From Nitrospiraceae bacterium (GTDB lineage: Bacteria; Nitrospirota; Thermodesulfovibrionia; Thermodesulfovibrionales; UBA6898), in NCBI GenBank assembly GCA_020347665.1, contig CP070737.1:394058-458057 (forward strand): 64,000 nt of DNA, read 5' to 3'. A program made the translations under genes and the position numbers. Position 1 is the stretch's first letter. Every line of letters begins with the position of its first letter. Positions 47,916 through 57,343 of this stretch are shown here, one piece after another. The notes under the pieces were generated by a model. The model ran no database searches, was not told where the DNA came from, and was given only the letters and a program-made list of their open reading frames with translations.

Positions 47916-48484
47916 TGAATCAGAATCTCATAAAAGCCCTTTTTGGACTTGCGATTGTTGCTCTCATTGCAGCGGCCTACTTTAACTACATGACCAAGGA
48001 GACCGTGCCCGGTGAGAACAAGTACCGACTCGCGAACAAGTACCTTGAAGACGGCAACTATGAAGAAGCCCTGAATGTCTTTGATGAAGCCCTTTCTATC
48101 AATCCCTCATATGCGCCGAACCATGTCGGTAAGGCAATAACACTGATGCAGGCTGAACAATATGCGGAGGCCCGGATACACTTCAACAGGGCTATTGAGC
48201 TCGATGCAAAATCCGGTCTCGCCTATGCAAACAGGGGCATATTGAATGACCGCATTGGTAATTATCGGGCAGCAGTCGAGGATTATCGAAAGGCTGTGGA
48301 ACTGAATCCCAAACTCACAAAAGGGCCCGGCATACTCTGGAGATTCCTCCGAAATGTGCCGGAAAGACCGCCGACGATTGCCGACCGTGCAGACTACATA
48401 GAGAAAGAATTGGCAAAGCCGAAAGACCAGCGGTTGTTGCGCGTTCCTGATGTCGACGCGGAACAGCAGATGTACAAACGATAA
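47915..48484 (+). CDS. Membrane-anchored TPR protein
   Basis: 189 residues. N-terminal membrane anchor (about 7-24), then three TPR units (about 38-140, e.g. YLEDGNYEEALNVFDEALSI and GNYRAAVEDYRKAVELNP) and a charged tail. Protein-protein adaptor, facing the periplasm if the anchor is the usual N-in type. Coupled to the small membrane gene. Confidence 0.8.
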   Translation: MNQNLIKALFGLAIVALIAAAYFNYMTKETVPGENKYRLANKYLEDGNYEEALNVFDEALSINPSYAPNHVGKAITLMQAEQYAEARIHFNRAIELDAKSGLAYANRGILNDRIGNYRAAVEDYRKAVELNPKLTKGPGILWRFLRNVPERPPTIADRADYIEKELAKPKDQRLLRVPDVDAEQQMYKR

Positions 48485-48498
48485 ACCGGTTACATCAA

Positions 48499-50007
48499 CT
48501 AGATCAACTCACCCATCTCACCTGCCACAATATCCTTCAGGCGTGTCACTGCCTTAAAGGCCTGTTTGAGTATCTGCCGGTTTTGAGACGAGAGCTCCCG
48601 GGGCTTGAGATAGTAGGATTCCTCTTTCTTGCTGAGGTAGTTGTCTGTCTGCGCCTGTAGCGTATGATACAGGATCACCCGGTATGCATTCTCAAAATAC
48701 TCGGCATCATCCCCCTGTATGACACCCTTCCGGGCAAGTGCCTGTAACCGTGAGCGTGTGGAAGTTTCCGTGATGCCGTGTTTGAGTGCAAGGATGCGGG
48801 CCGCTTCAATAATAAAGATGAGCCCGCTCCTTTTCATATTAATTTCGCCGCGATGCTCCCTGCTCTTTTCCGTGATAAAATTATTGAACAGTCCGAGCGG
48901 AACCGCATGGGCGCCCTCTTCTTCCTCGTGCAACTGCCTGAGAATATTGTGATGTTTTGAAATTTCTCTAAACGCATACTGGTTATAGGCATCAAAAAGC
49001 TTTTTCTCCCCGAACAGATAAGCAGAATCAAAAATCAGGGTGACATAGCGAACCGTAAACGGTCCCTGGTGTTCGAAAATATATGATACGTGGAGCAACC
49101 ACTCAGATATCCTCTTTCTCCAGGTAGGATTCTGTCCCATAACGTTTCCTTTGCAGAGCGGGAACCCTGCCTCATCAAGCGCGGTCGAAAAGTTCTGCGC
49201 GATATCGAGAAAATAGCGGTCGATCTCATTATGCAGACGGTCATCGTAGTCATCAAGGATGATGCAATAGTCCTGATCCGGAAACAGCAAATTTTCCTTT
49301 CTGCCATGACTCCCGGTCACAAAAAAACAGAAATCAACCGGCGGGCTCGTCCCGTGTTCTTCAATGGTTTTGTTCAGGAGGCGTTTATGTATGCCCGCGT
49401 TAACAAGTGATAGCATTGTCACGATATCAAACGGATCAGTGTTTGCTTCGAGTTTCTCTTTGACCAGTTCGATCAGTTCCTCTTTGATGATCCTGAAATC
49501 AGCACTGGTTTCTGCTTTTTCGAGCTGACCGATAATAACATAGGGTTCCGCATACCGGAGTTTCATGATCTGCCGGAGTGTAATAATGCCGACAAGCGTG
49601 GTGCCCTCCACAATCGGCAGATGCTTTATCTTGAACCGTGAAAGAACGGACAGGGCATCGAACAGAGAGTCATCCGGTGAAAGGCATGCCGGGTCTGCTG
49701 TCATAATCGTTGCAATCCTTGTGTCTGAAATACTATCCCCGCATTGGCCTACTACCTTTCTCACCATATCGCGTTCCGTAACAATGCCAAGAGGCTTCAG
49801 GCGTTCATCGGTAACAACAACAGATGATATTCTCCTTCGGGCCATCTCAGCCGCTACCAGACCAACGGAATCATCCGGTCTGCAGTGGTATACGTCCCGC
49901 TCCATGAGATTGCCCAGTGTTTCATGATACTGGAAGGATGAGATCCGATAGAGCACACCGCTTCCCTGAAGCAGATTACTGACGTCTTTGTTCTTCACGG
50001 TTTCCAT
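48499..50007 (-). CDS. CBS/DUF294 nucleotidyltransferase protein
   Basis: 502 residues, a shorter relative of the gene at 42881 without the cyclic-nucleotide domain. Two CBS motifs (about 30-150), nucleotidyltransferase motif GSHGRKENLLFPDQDYCIIL (about 232-251) and the DUF294 helical C-terminus. It faces acs on the other strand; the intergenic region holds the acs sigma-54 promoter. Probably a metabolite-sensing modifier of an acetate-pathway protein; the target is unknown. Confidence 0.85.
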   Translation of the reverse strand: METVKNKDVSNLLQGSGVLYRISSFQYHETLGNLMERDVYHCRPDDSVGLVAAEMARRRISSVVVTDERLKPLGIVTERDMVRKVVGQCGDSISDTRIATIMTADPACLSPDDSLFDALSVLSRFKIKHLPIVEGTTLVGIITLRQIMKLRYAEPYVIIGQLEKAETSADFRIIKEELIELVKEKLEANTDPFDIVTMLSLVNAGIHKRLLNKTIEEHGTSPPVDFCFFVTGSHGRKENLLFPDQDYCIILDDYDDRLHNEIDRYFLDIAQNFSTALDEAGFPLCKGNVMGQNPTWRKRISEWLLHVSYIFEHQGPFTVRYVTLIFDSAYLFGEKKLFDAYNQYAFREISKHHNILRQLHEEEEGAHAVPLGLFNNFITEKSREHRGEINMKRSGLIFIIEAARILALKHGITETSTRSRLQALARKGVIQGDDAEYFENAYRVILYHTLQAQTDNYLSKKEESYYLKPRELSSQNRQILKQAFKAVTRLKDIVAGEMGELI

Positions 50008-50169
50008 ATCGACTATCTTAAAATTTTAGCACGATTTTAACAAACAGAATCTGCACGTTCTTCTGAAGCATATAATCAGCGTAATAGAGAAATTCCAGAG
50101 AAAAACAGCTATCACGAGGAGAACTTAACCATATGAGATTGTTCATTTTAGCTCGCTCATGATACGTTA

Positions 50170-50195
50170 TGTAACACATGGTCTCCTGCGTTACA
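50170..50195. promoter_or_regulatory. Candidate upstream activator site (copy B)
   Basis: TGTAAC-N14-GTTACA, a perfect-armed palindrome, 103 bases before the -24 element of acs. It shares arms and spacing with copy A at 42554-42579. Confidence 0.65.
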
Positions 50196-50296
50196 TTTTG
50201 TTGCAGTGATAACTCTGAATAATTGTTCCATACGCAAATGATCATGCTAATATATTGTTTTTTATAAAAAAAATATTATGAAAAAAATCGAGGCCC

Positions 50297-50312
50297 AGGC
50301 ATTGTTTTTGCA
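50297..50312 (+). promoter_or_regulatory. Sigma-54 promoter of acs
   Basis: AGGCATTGTTTTTGCA: GG at 50298-50299, GC at 50310-50311, 10 bases between. It differs from the 42.74-kb site only in the middle. The remainder of 50008-50381 is AT-rich and has no gene. Confidence 0.75.
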
Positions 50313-50381
50313 ATTTTGATTGTTTATTGCCGTACATTCTCTCTATTTTCATATATTTCACATTTAAAGGAGGAGTGAGGT

Positions 50382-52367
50382 ATGTCTAACAAGGAATCAC
50401 AGAAAGACAGCATATCTGTCCTGATGGAGGAGCAGCGCACGTTTCCACCCTCAAAAGAATTCAGCTCAAAGGCGCACATCGGCAGTATGGAGGAATATGA
50501 CAAACTCTATAAGCGGTCGATTGAAGATCCTGAGGGCTTCTGGGCTGAGATGGCGGAAAAAAACCTTACATGGTATAAGAAATGGGACAAAGTACTCGAA
50601 TATAATTTTGATAAGCCTGAAATCAAATGGTTTCAGGGCGGCAAGCTGAATGCCTCGTATAACTGCCTGGACCGCTATATAAGCACACCGCTTCGGAACA
50701 AGGCCGCAATTATCTGGGAGGCTGACGACGGCTCGTACAAAACCTACACCTATCAGCAGCTGTATACCGAGGTCAACCGTTTTGCCAATGTCCTCAAAAA
50801 ACACGGGGTTAAAAAGGGTGACCGGGTCACTTTGTACCTGCCGATGATACCGGAGCTCGCGATTGCCATGCTTGCGTGCGCGCGTCTGGGCGCAATCCAC
50901 AGCATTGTATTCGGCGGATTCAGTTCACAGGCTTTGAGGGACCGGATCCAGGACTGTCAGTCCACGCTCGTGGTAACCGCGGACAAAGGCGTACGGGGAG
51001 GCAGGCATGTACCGCTCAAGACGAATTCAGACACCGCGCTTGAGGAATGCCCTACTGTTGAGAAAGTGCTTGTTGTAAAACGGTCTGACGGAACAGATAT
51101 GGTCCCTGACAGGGATTTCTGGTGGCACGAGGAAATGAGTGCTGAAGATATCTCAAATTATTGTGAGCCCGAACAGATGGATGCTGAAGACCCGCTGTTT
51201 ATCCTGTATACATCCGGCTCAACAGGAAAGCCAAAAGGAGTGCTGCATACTACCGGCGGCTATCTCTTGTATACAAACGTTACCTTTAAATGGATCTTTG
51301 ACTATCATGACGAAGACATTCATTTCTGCACAGCTGATATCGGCTGGGTTACCGGACACAGTTACATCGTGTACGGTCCGCTCTCAGCCGGGGCAACCAG
51401 CATTATGTTTGAAGGTATTCCAACCTATCCCAATCCCGGACGGTTCTGGGAGATTTGTGACAAGTATCAGGTCGACATCATTTATACTGCCCCGACCGTT
51501 ATTCGGGCGCTCATGAGAGAAGGTGAAGAATGGGTCAAAAAATATGACCTATCCTCTCTCAGGCTCCTCGGCACCGTTGGTGAACCGATTAATCCTGAGG
51601 CATGGATGTGGTATCACTCGAATGTCGGGAAAGGAAAGCTACCGATTGTTGATACCTGGTGGCAGACAGAAACCGGCGGCATACTTATCACTCCTCTGCC
51701 CGGTGCCATGACGCTGAAGCCGGGCTCTGCAAACAGGCCGTTCCCCGGAGTGCAGCCGCGAGTTGTGAAAGAAGACGGTTCTCCCGCAGGAGTCAATGAA
51801 GGAGGATACCTCGTTATTGAAAAGCCCTGGCCGGGCATGATCAGGGGAACCTACGGAGACCCTGAAAACAAACGGGTAAAGGAAGTCTACTTCTCACGGT
51901 TTGCCGGTACATATATGACCGGTGACGGCGCGCGGGTTGACCAGGATGGAGATTACTGGCTCATGGGGAGAATCGATGATGTAATCAATATATCAGGACA
52001 CCGGATCGGCACCGCTGAAATCGAATCAGCCCTTGTGAGTCATGAATCAGTTGCCGAAGCTGCTGTCGTCGGATTCCCTCATGAAATAAAAGGCGAGGGC
52101 ATTTATGTGTATGTAACCCTCAAGGGAGGCCAGGACCCCTCTGAAGATCTGAAGAAGATTCTTGTCGGGCATGTCAGAACAGTCATAGGCCCTATTGCAA
52201 AACCTGACAAGCTCCAGTTTGCACCCGGTCTGCCCAAGACACGAAGCGGAAAGATCATGAGACGGATATTGAGAAAAATCGCCTGGGGTCAGATTGAAGA
52301 ACTCGGTGATACATCAACGCTTGCAGATCCTTCAGTCGTTGATAATCTCGTAAAAGAACGGCTGTAA
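50382..52367 (+). CDS. acs: Acetyl-CoA synthetase (AMP-forming)
   Basis: Activates acetate to acetyl-CoA via acetyl-AMP. 661 residues, standard. AMP-binding blocks: [19 protein letters not shown] (about 275-293), the WWQTETGG motif (about 425-432), TGDGAR and the C-terminal [15 protein letters not shown] (about 620-634) with the acetylation-prone Lys. AAAGGAGGAG precedes the ATG. Control by sigma-54 and the NtrC-type regulator is indicated. A strong terminator follows. Confidence 0.96.
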   Translation: MSNKESQKDSISVLMEEQRTFPPSKEFSSKAHIGSMEEYDKLYKRSIEDPEGFWAEMAEKNLTWYKKWDKVLEYNFDKPEIKWFQGGKLNASYNCLDRYISTPLRNKAAIIWEADDGSYKTYTYQQLYTEVNRFANVLKKHGVKKGDRVTLYLPMIPELAIAMLACARLGAIHSIVFGGFSSQALRDRIQDCQSTLVVTADKGVRGGRHVPLKTNSDTALEECPTVEKVLVVKRSDGTDMVPDRDFWWHEEMSAEDISNYCEPEQMDAEDPLFILYTSGSTGKPKGVLHTTGGYLLYTNVTFKWIFDYHDEDIHFCTADIGWVTGHSYIVYGPLSAGATSIMFEGIPTYPNPGRFWEICDKYQVDIIYTAPTVIRALMREGEEWVKKYDLSSLRLLGTVGEPINPEAWMWYHSNVGKGKLPIVDTWWQTETGGILITPLPGAMTLKPGSANRPFPGVQPRVVKEDGSPAGVNEGGYLVIEKPWPGMIRGTYGDPENKRVKEVYFSRFAGTYMTGDGARVDQDGDYWLMGRIDDVINISGHRIGTAEIESALVSHESVAEAAVVGFPHEIKGEGIYVYVTLKGGQDPSEDLKKILVGHVRTVIGPIAKPDKLQFAPGLPKTRSGKIMRRILRKIAWGQIEELGDTSTLADPSVVDNLVKERL

Positions 52368-52381
52368 ACCATAGCCCCTCC

Positions 52382-52437
52382 ATCTCAGATTCCCCTGCAG
52401 CCTTTTTTCTGGAGGGGAATCTGAGATTTTTGTTTTG
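52382..52437 (+). terminator. Rho-independent terminator of acs
   Basis: 14-bp perfect stem (52382-52395 with 52414-52427), 18-base loop, then TTTTTGTTTT. It starts 15 bases after the acs stop. Confidence 0.9.
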
Positions 52438-52447
52438 ACAGACACTC

Positions 52448-53008
52448 ATGATAGGTATGGACAAATTTACCCTTAAAAAAGAAAACGCCATTATCCTCAT
52501 CGTTGACGTCCAGGAAAAATTGGCAACCGTAATGACCGAGAAAGAGCAGGTAATCTCACGGTGCCAAATCCTTATTGAAGCGGCAAAACTCTTTGCCATG
52601 CCCGTCATCGTAACCGAGCAGTATCCGAAAGGGCTCGGGCCTACGGTAAGCGAAATTACAGAGGTTCTGCAGTCGTACCGGCCTGTCGAAAAAATAACCT
52701 TTGACTGCTGCGCTGAGCCTGCTTTTTCAGGCCGTGTTGAAACGGAAGGCCGCAGGCAGATCATCCTGACCGGCATGGAAACACATATCTGTGTGCTCCA
52801 GACCTGTCTCGGGCTTCTGAGACAGGATTATAACGTACATGTTGTCAAAGACGCGGTCTGTTCACGGACAAAACAGAATTTCAAGACAGGGATTGAGATG
52901 ATGCGGGATGCAGGGGCAGTCATTACGAGTACTGAAATCGTATTATTCCAGCTTCTTGAAAAGGCAGGCACAGACGAGTTCAGGACACTATCAAAACTGG
53001 TTAAATAA
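52448..53008 (+). CDS. Isochorismatase-family (cysteine) hydrolase
   Basis: 186 residues. Catalytic triad of the family is visible: Asp in IIVDVQEKL-type segment (about 20), Lys in VEKITFDCC (about 80) and nucleophile Cys in METHICVLQ (about 116). Substrates in the family include isochorismate, nicotinamide and N-carbamoyl compounds; none can be chosen. It follows acs after a terminator and has no strong ribosome site. Confidence 0.85.
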   Translation: MIGMDKFTLKKENAIILIVDVQEKLATVMTEKEQVISRCQILIEAAKLFAMPVIVTEQYPKGLGPTVSEITEVLQSYRPVEKITFDCCAEPAFSGRVETEGRRQIILTGMETHICVLQTCLGLLRQDYNVHVVKDAVCSRTKQNFKTGIEMMRDAGAVITSTEIVLFQLLEKAGTDEFRTLSKLVK

Positions 53009-53017
53009 AATCTCTTG

Positions 53018-53059
53018 CTCCCCCCAAAATGCAGCCTGTTAAGACTGCCTTTTGAGGGG
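53018..53059. terminator. Imperfect hairpin between convergent genes
   Basis: CTCCCCCCAAAATGCAG and CTGCCTTTTGAGGGG can fold with one or two mismatches around a 10-base loop, between the hydrolase stop and the convergent ferredoxin stop. Confidence 0.5.
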
Positions 53060-53079
53060 AATTCTGAGTACATTACCTG

Positions 53080-53265
53080 TTACATTTCCTGGAGTGTTAC
53101 AGACGTCGAGGGGCAGACGCTTACACAGGTTTCACACCCTTCACAGATATCTCCCTGAGCAACGACTGCCTTGCTATCCTGCATTTCAAAGACGCTCACC
53201 GGACAGTTATTGACGCATTCTTCACAGCCTTCACAGGTATCAGCATTCACAGTTACCATAAACAT
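53080..53265 (-). CDS. Small 2[4Fe-4S] ferredoxin
   Basis: 61 residues with two cluster motifs: CEGCEECVNNCP (about 11-22) and CEGCETCVSVCP (about 41-52). Low-potential electron carrier. GGAGG lies seven bases before the ATG. It is downstream of dsrP, 87 bases away, so it may be co-expressed with the dsrMKJOP genes and supply or take electrons in sulfite reduction. Confidence 0.92.
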   Translation of the reverse strand: MFMVTVNADTCEGCEECVNNCPVSVFEMQDSKAVVAQGDICEGCETCVSVCPSTSVTLQEM

Positions 53266-53352
53266 GAGACATCCTCCTTCTTTTCAGCCAGAATAAAACT
53301 GAAAATTTTAAATAATTTAGTATCAAAATTGCAATCAAAACGCGCTCAACAG

Positions 53353-54510
53353 TTACAGTTCGACTTCTTCCTTTACTGAAATCGCAATTTTATAAAGCGC
53401 AGTCAGTACCAGCAACCCGATCGCCCACACACCAAGTGAGATGAGCAACTCTAGACCGGTCGGCCAATACTCAACCACTTTTTCGAACATATTCGGTATA
53501 AACCCGCCCACAACGAGGCCAAATCCCTTGTCTATCCATAAGGAGATAAACACGGCAACAGAAGCCAGAGCAAGCATTGTCTCATTCGCCCGGATCTTCG
53601 GGAAGATGAGGAGGAACACTGCCACCACAGCAAGCACACTCGAAATCCTCATCAGCGGGACCAGTTTGTCATGCCCTTCGATGCCAGCATACAGGTACTC
53701 GAAGGTATGTATATGACCCGGTATGCCACTGTAAAATGCGGTAAAGAATTCAAGGCCGAGGAAAAACACATTCGTCAGCATAAAGTATGTAACGATCTTC
53801 CCGAGCGTCTGAATAGCCTCTTTGCCCGGATCAAACCGGGTTACCCTTCTGATGATGAGCGCAAGTATGATAAGTAGTGCCGGACCTGAGGCAAACGCAG
53901 ATGCCAGAAAACGTGCAGCCATAATAGCTGAAAGCCAGAAATGTCTTCCGGGCAGACCTGCATAGAGAAACGCAGTAACCGTGTGGATGCTCGGTGCCCA
54001 CGCGATAGACAGATAAATTAATGGCTTTACCCACCCCTGCGGTGGTGTGCCTTTGCGCTCAGCGCCCAGAACCGTCCACCCAATGACAACATTCAATATA
54101 AGGTAGCCGACCAGAACAACCATATCCCAGAACATAACTGAGTTCGGGGTGGGATGCAGCATAACATTCATGACCCGCCGTGGTTGCCCGAGATCAACAA
54201 AAATGAATAGGATACACATGATAACCGCGGATATGGCCAGGAACTCGCCGAGGATTACGAGCCGGCCGAACTTTTTATAGTTATGCAGGTAGTACGGCAG
54301 AACAAGCATAACACCCGATGCCGCTATGCCGACAAGGAAAGTAAACTGACCAATATAAAATCCCCACGAAACATCCCGGCTCATTCCGGTAACACCCAGT
54401 CCATACGTAAATTGACGGAGGTAAGCGAGAAAACCTGCTCCTGTTATAGCAAGCAGAACAAAGATCCATATCCAGTATGATTTATTTCCCTGTAATGCTT
54501 TTTCAAACAT
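53353..54510 (-). CDS. dsrP: DsrP, integral membrane subunit of DsrMKJOP (NrfD family)
   Basis: 385 residues from ATG 54510, which has GGAGG eight bases upstream; an in-frame GTG nine bases earlier is less likely. Ten hydrophobic segments of the NrfD/PsrC type; quinone-interacting subunit of the sulfite reduction membrane complex. The gene overlaps dsrO by eight bases. NrfD-type proteins bind no haem themselves; DsrO passes the electrons. Confidence 0.95.
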   Translation of the reverse strand: MFEKALQGNKSYWIWIFVLLAITGAGFLAYLRQFTYGLGVTGMSRDVSWGFYIGQFTFLVGIAASGVMLVLPYYLHNYKKFGRLVILGEFLAISAVIMCILFIFVDLGQPRRVMNVMLHPTPNSVMFWDMVVLVGYLILNVVIGWTVLGAERKGTPPQGWVKPLIYLSIAWAPSIHTVTAFLYAGLPGRHFWLSAIMAARFLASAFASGPALLIILALIIRRVTRFDPGKEAIQTLGKIVTYFMLTNVFFLGLEFFTAFYSGIPGHIHTFEYLYAGIEGHDKLVPLMRISSVLAVVAVFLLIFPKIRANETMLALASVAVFISLWIDKGFGLVVGGFIPNMFEKVVEYWPTGLELLISLGVWAIGLLVLTALYKIAISVKEEVEL

Positions 54511-55330
54511 GTTCAGCACCTCCTATCACATAATATACACTGGGGCTCGTTCCAAGCTCTGTCTTGCGTCTGATCGTGAAATGGTTCCTCAGTTTGTTCC
54601 TGATATCCGAGTTCTCGTCTTCGAGGTCACCAAATACCAACCCGCCATCCGATGCCTCGGCGCATGCCGGCTGAAGCCCCTTGGCAAGCCGTTCTGTGCA
54701 GAACGTACACTTCTCCACAACACCGATCGTCCGAGTGGGATATTCAGGATTCTCTTTCCTGATAAACGGCCTGCCCTGTGCGTCTTTCCCGCGTGGATCC
54801 CGCCAGTTAAAGCTCCGGGCGCCGAATGGACAGGCAGCCATGCAGAATCTGCATCCAATGCAGCGATGCATATCCATCATCACGATGCCGTCTTTTCTCT
54901 TAAACGTCGCCTTTGTCGGACAGACCCTGACACAGGGAGGGTTAGCACAGTGATTACAGAGCACAAGGAAGGGCATTTCCTTTAATGCATGCGGCATGTA
55001 TTCATCTTCGCGCCCCGGGAATGCGTGTTCATACGTTTCAGGCCAGATCCATTTAATCTCATCCTTGGGATTACCGAAATCAGGGACATTATGGATATGG
55101 TGACAGGCATCAATCACCTTCTGTCTGTCCGCCTCTGTCCTGAACCTGCTCATATCGACGACCATGCCCCACCGTTGTGCGGTCAATGCTCCGGAACGCT
55201 CAGGAACATCGACGAGTTCAGAGGCCTCAAGCAGTCTTTCTTTCATCCCCGCAACAATGACCGGACCTCCCACGCCAGCTATCGTCGTAAGACCGGCTAT
55301 TTTTAGAAATTGCCTTCTGTTCATACTCAT
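54503..55330 (-). CDS. dsrO: DsrO, periplasmic iron-sulfur subunit
   Basis: 275 residues from ATG 55330 (AAGGAGA upstream; ATGA overlap with dsrJ). N-terminal twin-arginine signal NRRQFLKIAG. Cysteine groups CNHCANPPCVRVCP (about 150), CIGCRFCMAACP and CTFC hold the 4Fe-4S clusters, as in the NrfC/PsrB type. A longer reading from 55399 would cross dsrJ and is rejected. It connects DsrP and DsrJ on the periplasmic side. Confidence 0.94.
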   Translation of the reverse strand: MSMNRRQFLKIAGLTTIAGVGGPVIVAGMKERLLEASELVDVPERSGALTAQRWGMVVDMSRFRTEADRQKVIDACHHIHNVPDFGNPKDEIKWIWPETYEHAFPGREDEYMPHALKEMPFLVLCNHCANPPCVRVCPTKATFKRKDGIVMMDMHRCIGCRFCMAACPFGARSFNWRDPRGKDAQGRPFIRKENPEYPTRTIGVVEKCTFCTERLAKGLQPACAEASDGGLVFGDLEDENSDIRNKLRNHFTIRRKTELGTSPSVYYVIGGAEHV

Positions 55331-55734
55331 GTTGTCTTCTCCTTTGGCGCGATATGGCAGTCCCAGCAGTACGGTTTTACTGCCATATAAGTGTGGCATT
55401 TATCACAAAAATTCTTTTTGTTCGAATGACACTTCATGCAGGTGTTTTGAAGACTCATGTTAAATTCTTTCCCTTCACCGTTTACATAGGTCCTTGTCTT
55501 GCCCACACGCACCACTTCATCCCTCCAGTCATTCAGAATCTGCATGTGGTTGGCCCGCATAAACGATTTTGGTTCAACGCACTTCTTCTCAACCATCTTG
55601 TTGATTTCCGGCGTGTTGATATCCGGTTCAGGAGGAACACTCGCTTTTCCTAAGGTGTTATAGAGGATCGGAGAGATAATGAGAAGACCGAAGACAACCA
55701 GGCCGATTATTATTTTATTTCCGTCATACATCAC
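55327..55734 (-). CDS. dsrJ: DsrJ, trihaem cytochrome c
   Basis: 135 residues with a membrane anchor (about 8-28) and three CxxCH motifs (CMKCH, CDKCH, CWDCH) in the last third. Periplasmic haem subunit of DsrMKJOP; in characterised proteins one haem has an unusual His/Cys ligation. It overlaps dsrK by four bases and dsrO by four. Confidence 0.94.
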   Translation of the reverse strand: MMYDGNKIIIGLVVFGLLIISPILYNTLGKASVPPEPDINTPEINKMVEKKCVEPKSFMRANHMQILNDWRDEVVRVGKTRTYVNGEGKEFNMSLQNTCMKCHSNKKNFCDKCHTYMAVKPYCWDCHIAPKEKTT

Positions 55735-57341
55735 TCATTACCCTCCTCTCCGGGAAGGGGTTCGAGTCGCAGATCCTGTGTCCGCTCCTTTTCCCCTGTC
55801 ATCACCATGGCATTTCCCACAAGCTCATGAACACCGGTAACACCCACTGCCGGGACCCAGTAATCCATTGACGCCTTGAGCGTCGCCCGGTCAATTGCAC
55901 AGATGTTCGCGAGCATGTTCACCCCGTATTTTTCATGTACATGCTTTACCGCATTGGCCCGCGGCAGGCCGCCCTGCATTCTCAATTCCATGTTTTCCGA
56001 TGCATTCAGCCCGGTGCCGCTTCCGCAGCAGAATGTCTTCTCTCTGATGGTATTCTCCGGCATTTCATAAAAGTGGTTGCAGACATTCCTGATGACGTAC
56101 CGCGGTTCCTCAAGAAGCCCCATGCCCCGCGCAGTATTACACGAGTCATGGTAGGTCAGCTTCAGATGGTCATTTCTGCTCGGGTCAAGGGTAAGTTTTC
56201 CGTTTTTTATAAGGTCAGCAGTGAATTCTGTAACATGGACCATCTTGGTTGAACACGCATTCTCAAAAACAGTCCCGGTTACCGGGGATCTGGGCACTTC
56301 AAGAAAATCAGCAGGTCCGTGCCATGTGTCAAGGTACTGATGTATGAGCCTCCACATATGGCCGCATTCTCCTCCGATAATGTATTTTACGCCCAACCGC
56401 TTTGCCTCGGCATAAATTTTATAATGTAGTCTTTTCGCCATCTCATTTGATGTAAAGAATCCGAAATTGCCGCCTTCAGAGGCGTATGTGCTCCAGGTAT
56501 AGTCAAGTCCCAGTTCATGGAACAGCATGAGATACCCCATGGCAGTGTATGTGCCCGGATCTGCGAAGAGGTCACCTGACGGCGTGACAAAAAGTATCTC
56601 GGCACCCTTTCTGTTAAAGGTCGGCTCTACCTTGATACCCGTTATCGTCTCAATATCGTCCAGGAAAAATTCGACACTGCTTGTGATGGTATGAGGTTCG
56701 AGACCGAGATGGTTTCCCTTTGTATAGCAATTCGAAACCGGCCCCGAAATCCAGTCAGTATTGAGCCCGAGGAGATTCATAAACTCCCGGGCCATTAAGG
56801 TAATTTCTGCCGTATCAATACCATACGGGCAGAATACAGAACACCGTCTGCACTCAGTACATTGATAAAAATAGTACCACCATTCCTTTAACACATCATA
56901 CGTAAGTTCCCGTGCACCCCCAAGTTTTCCCAGGACTTTTCCTGAATTTGTAAAATATTTCTTGTATACTGACCGTAACAGCTCGGTTCTGAGCACAGGC
57001 ATATTCTTCGGATCGCCGGTACCGATAAAGAAATGGCACTTATCTGCACAGGCTCCGCATCGTACGCAGATATCCAAAAAGAGCTTAAACGAACGGTACT
57101 TTGACAGCCGGTCTGCCATGGCTTCCAGCACCGTGCCTTCCCACTCCTTCGGGAGTTTCCAGTCGTCCTCAGTAGGATTCCAGTCCCGGGCGTTCGGGAA
57201 ATCAACAACCTGGAGGTTCTTCGCCTTTGCTCCCCAGCAGAACGTACCTGGTTTTAAGTTTGCGGGAGTATCCATCCATCCTGTTTTAGGAGGTTTAAAA
57301 TCTACTTTTGCCAGTTCTTCTGGTTTTGGAAGTTTAGCCAT
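55731..57341 (-). CDS. dsrK: DsrK, HdrD-like iron-sulfur subunit
   Basis: 536 residues. Two 4Fe-4S motifs (CVRCGACADKCHFF about 91-104, CTECRRCSVFCPYG about 163-176) precede two cysteine-rich CCG-type regions (EFTADL/ HDSCNTARG and FCCGSGTGLN, about 400-465) like heterodisulfide reductase HdrD. It should reduce the DsrC trisulfide/disulfide on the cytoplasmic face, using electrons from DsrM. Confidence 0.95.
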   Translation of the reverse strand: MAKLPKPEELAKVDFKPPKTGWMDTPANLKPGTFCWGAKAKNLQVVDFPNARDWNPTEDDWKLPKEWEGTVLEAMADRLSKYRSFKLFLDICVRCGACADKCHFFIGTGDPKNMPVLRTELLRSVYKKYFTNSGKVLGKLGGARELTYDVLKEWWYYFYQCTECRRCSVFCPYGIDTAEITLMAREFMNLLGLNTDWISGPVSNCYTKGNHLGLEPHTITSSVEFFLDDIETITGIKVEPTFNRKGAEILFVTPSGDLFADPGTYTAMGYLMLFHELGLDYTWSTYASEGGNFGFFTSNEMAKRLHYKIYAEAKRLGVKYIIGGECGHMWRLIHQYLDTWHGPADFLEVPRSPVTGTVFENACSTKMVHVTEFTADLIKNGKLTLDPSRNDHLKLTYHDSCNTARGMGLLEEPRYVIRNVCNHFYEMPENTIREKTFCCGSGTGLNASENMELRMQGGLPRANAVKHVHEKYGVNMLANICAIDRATLKASMDYWVPAVGVTGVHELVGNAMVMTGEKERTQDLRLEPLPGEEGNE

Positions 57342-57343
57342 TA

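Noticed and set aside
53070..53105. Two GTTACA/TGTAAC words near the ferredoxin stop as a further activator site
   Set aside because: They are direct, not inverted, and lie inside the coding region with no sigma-54 promoter following.
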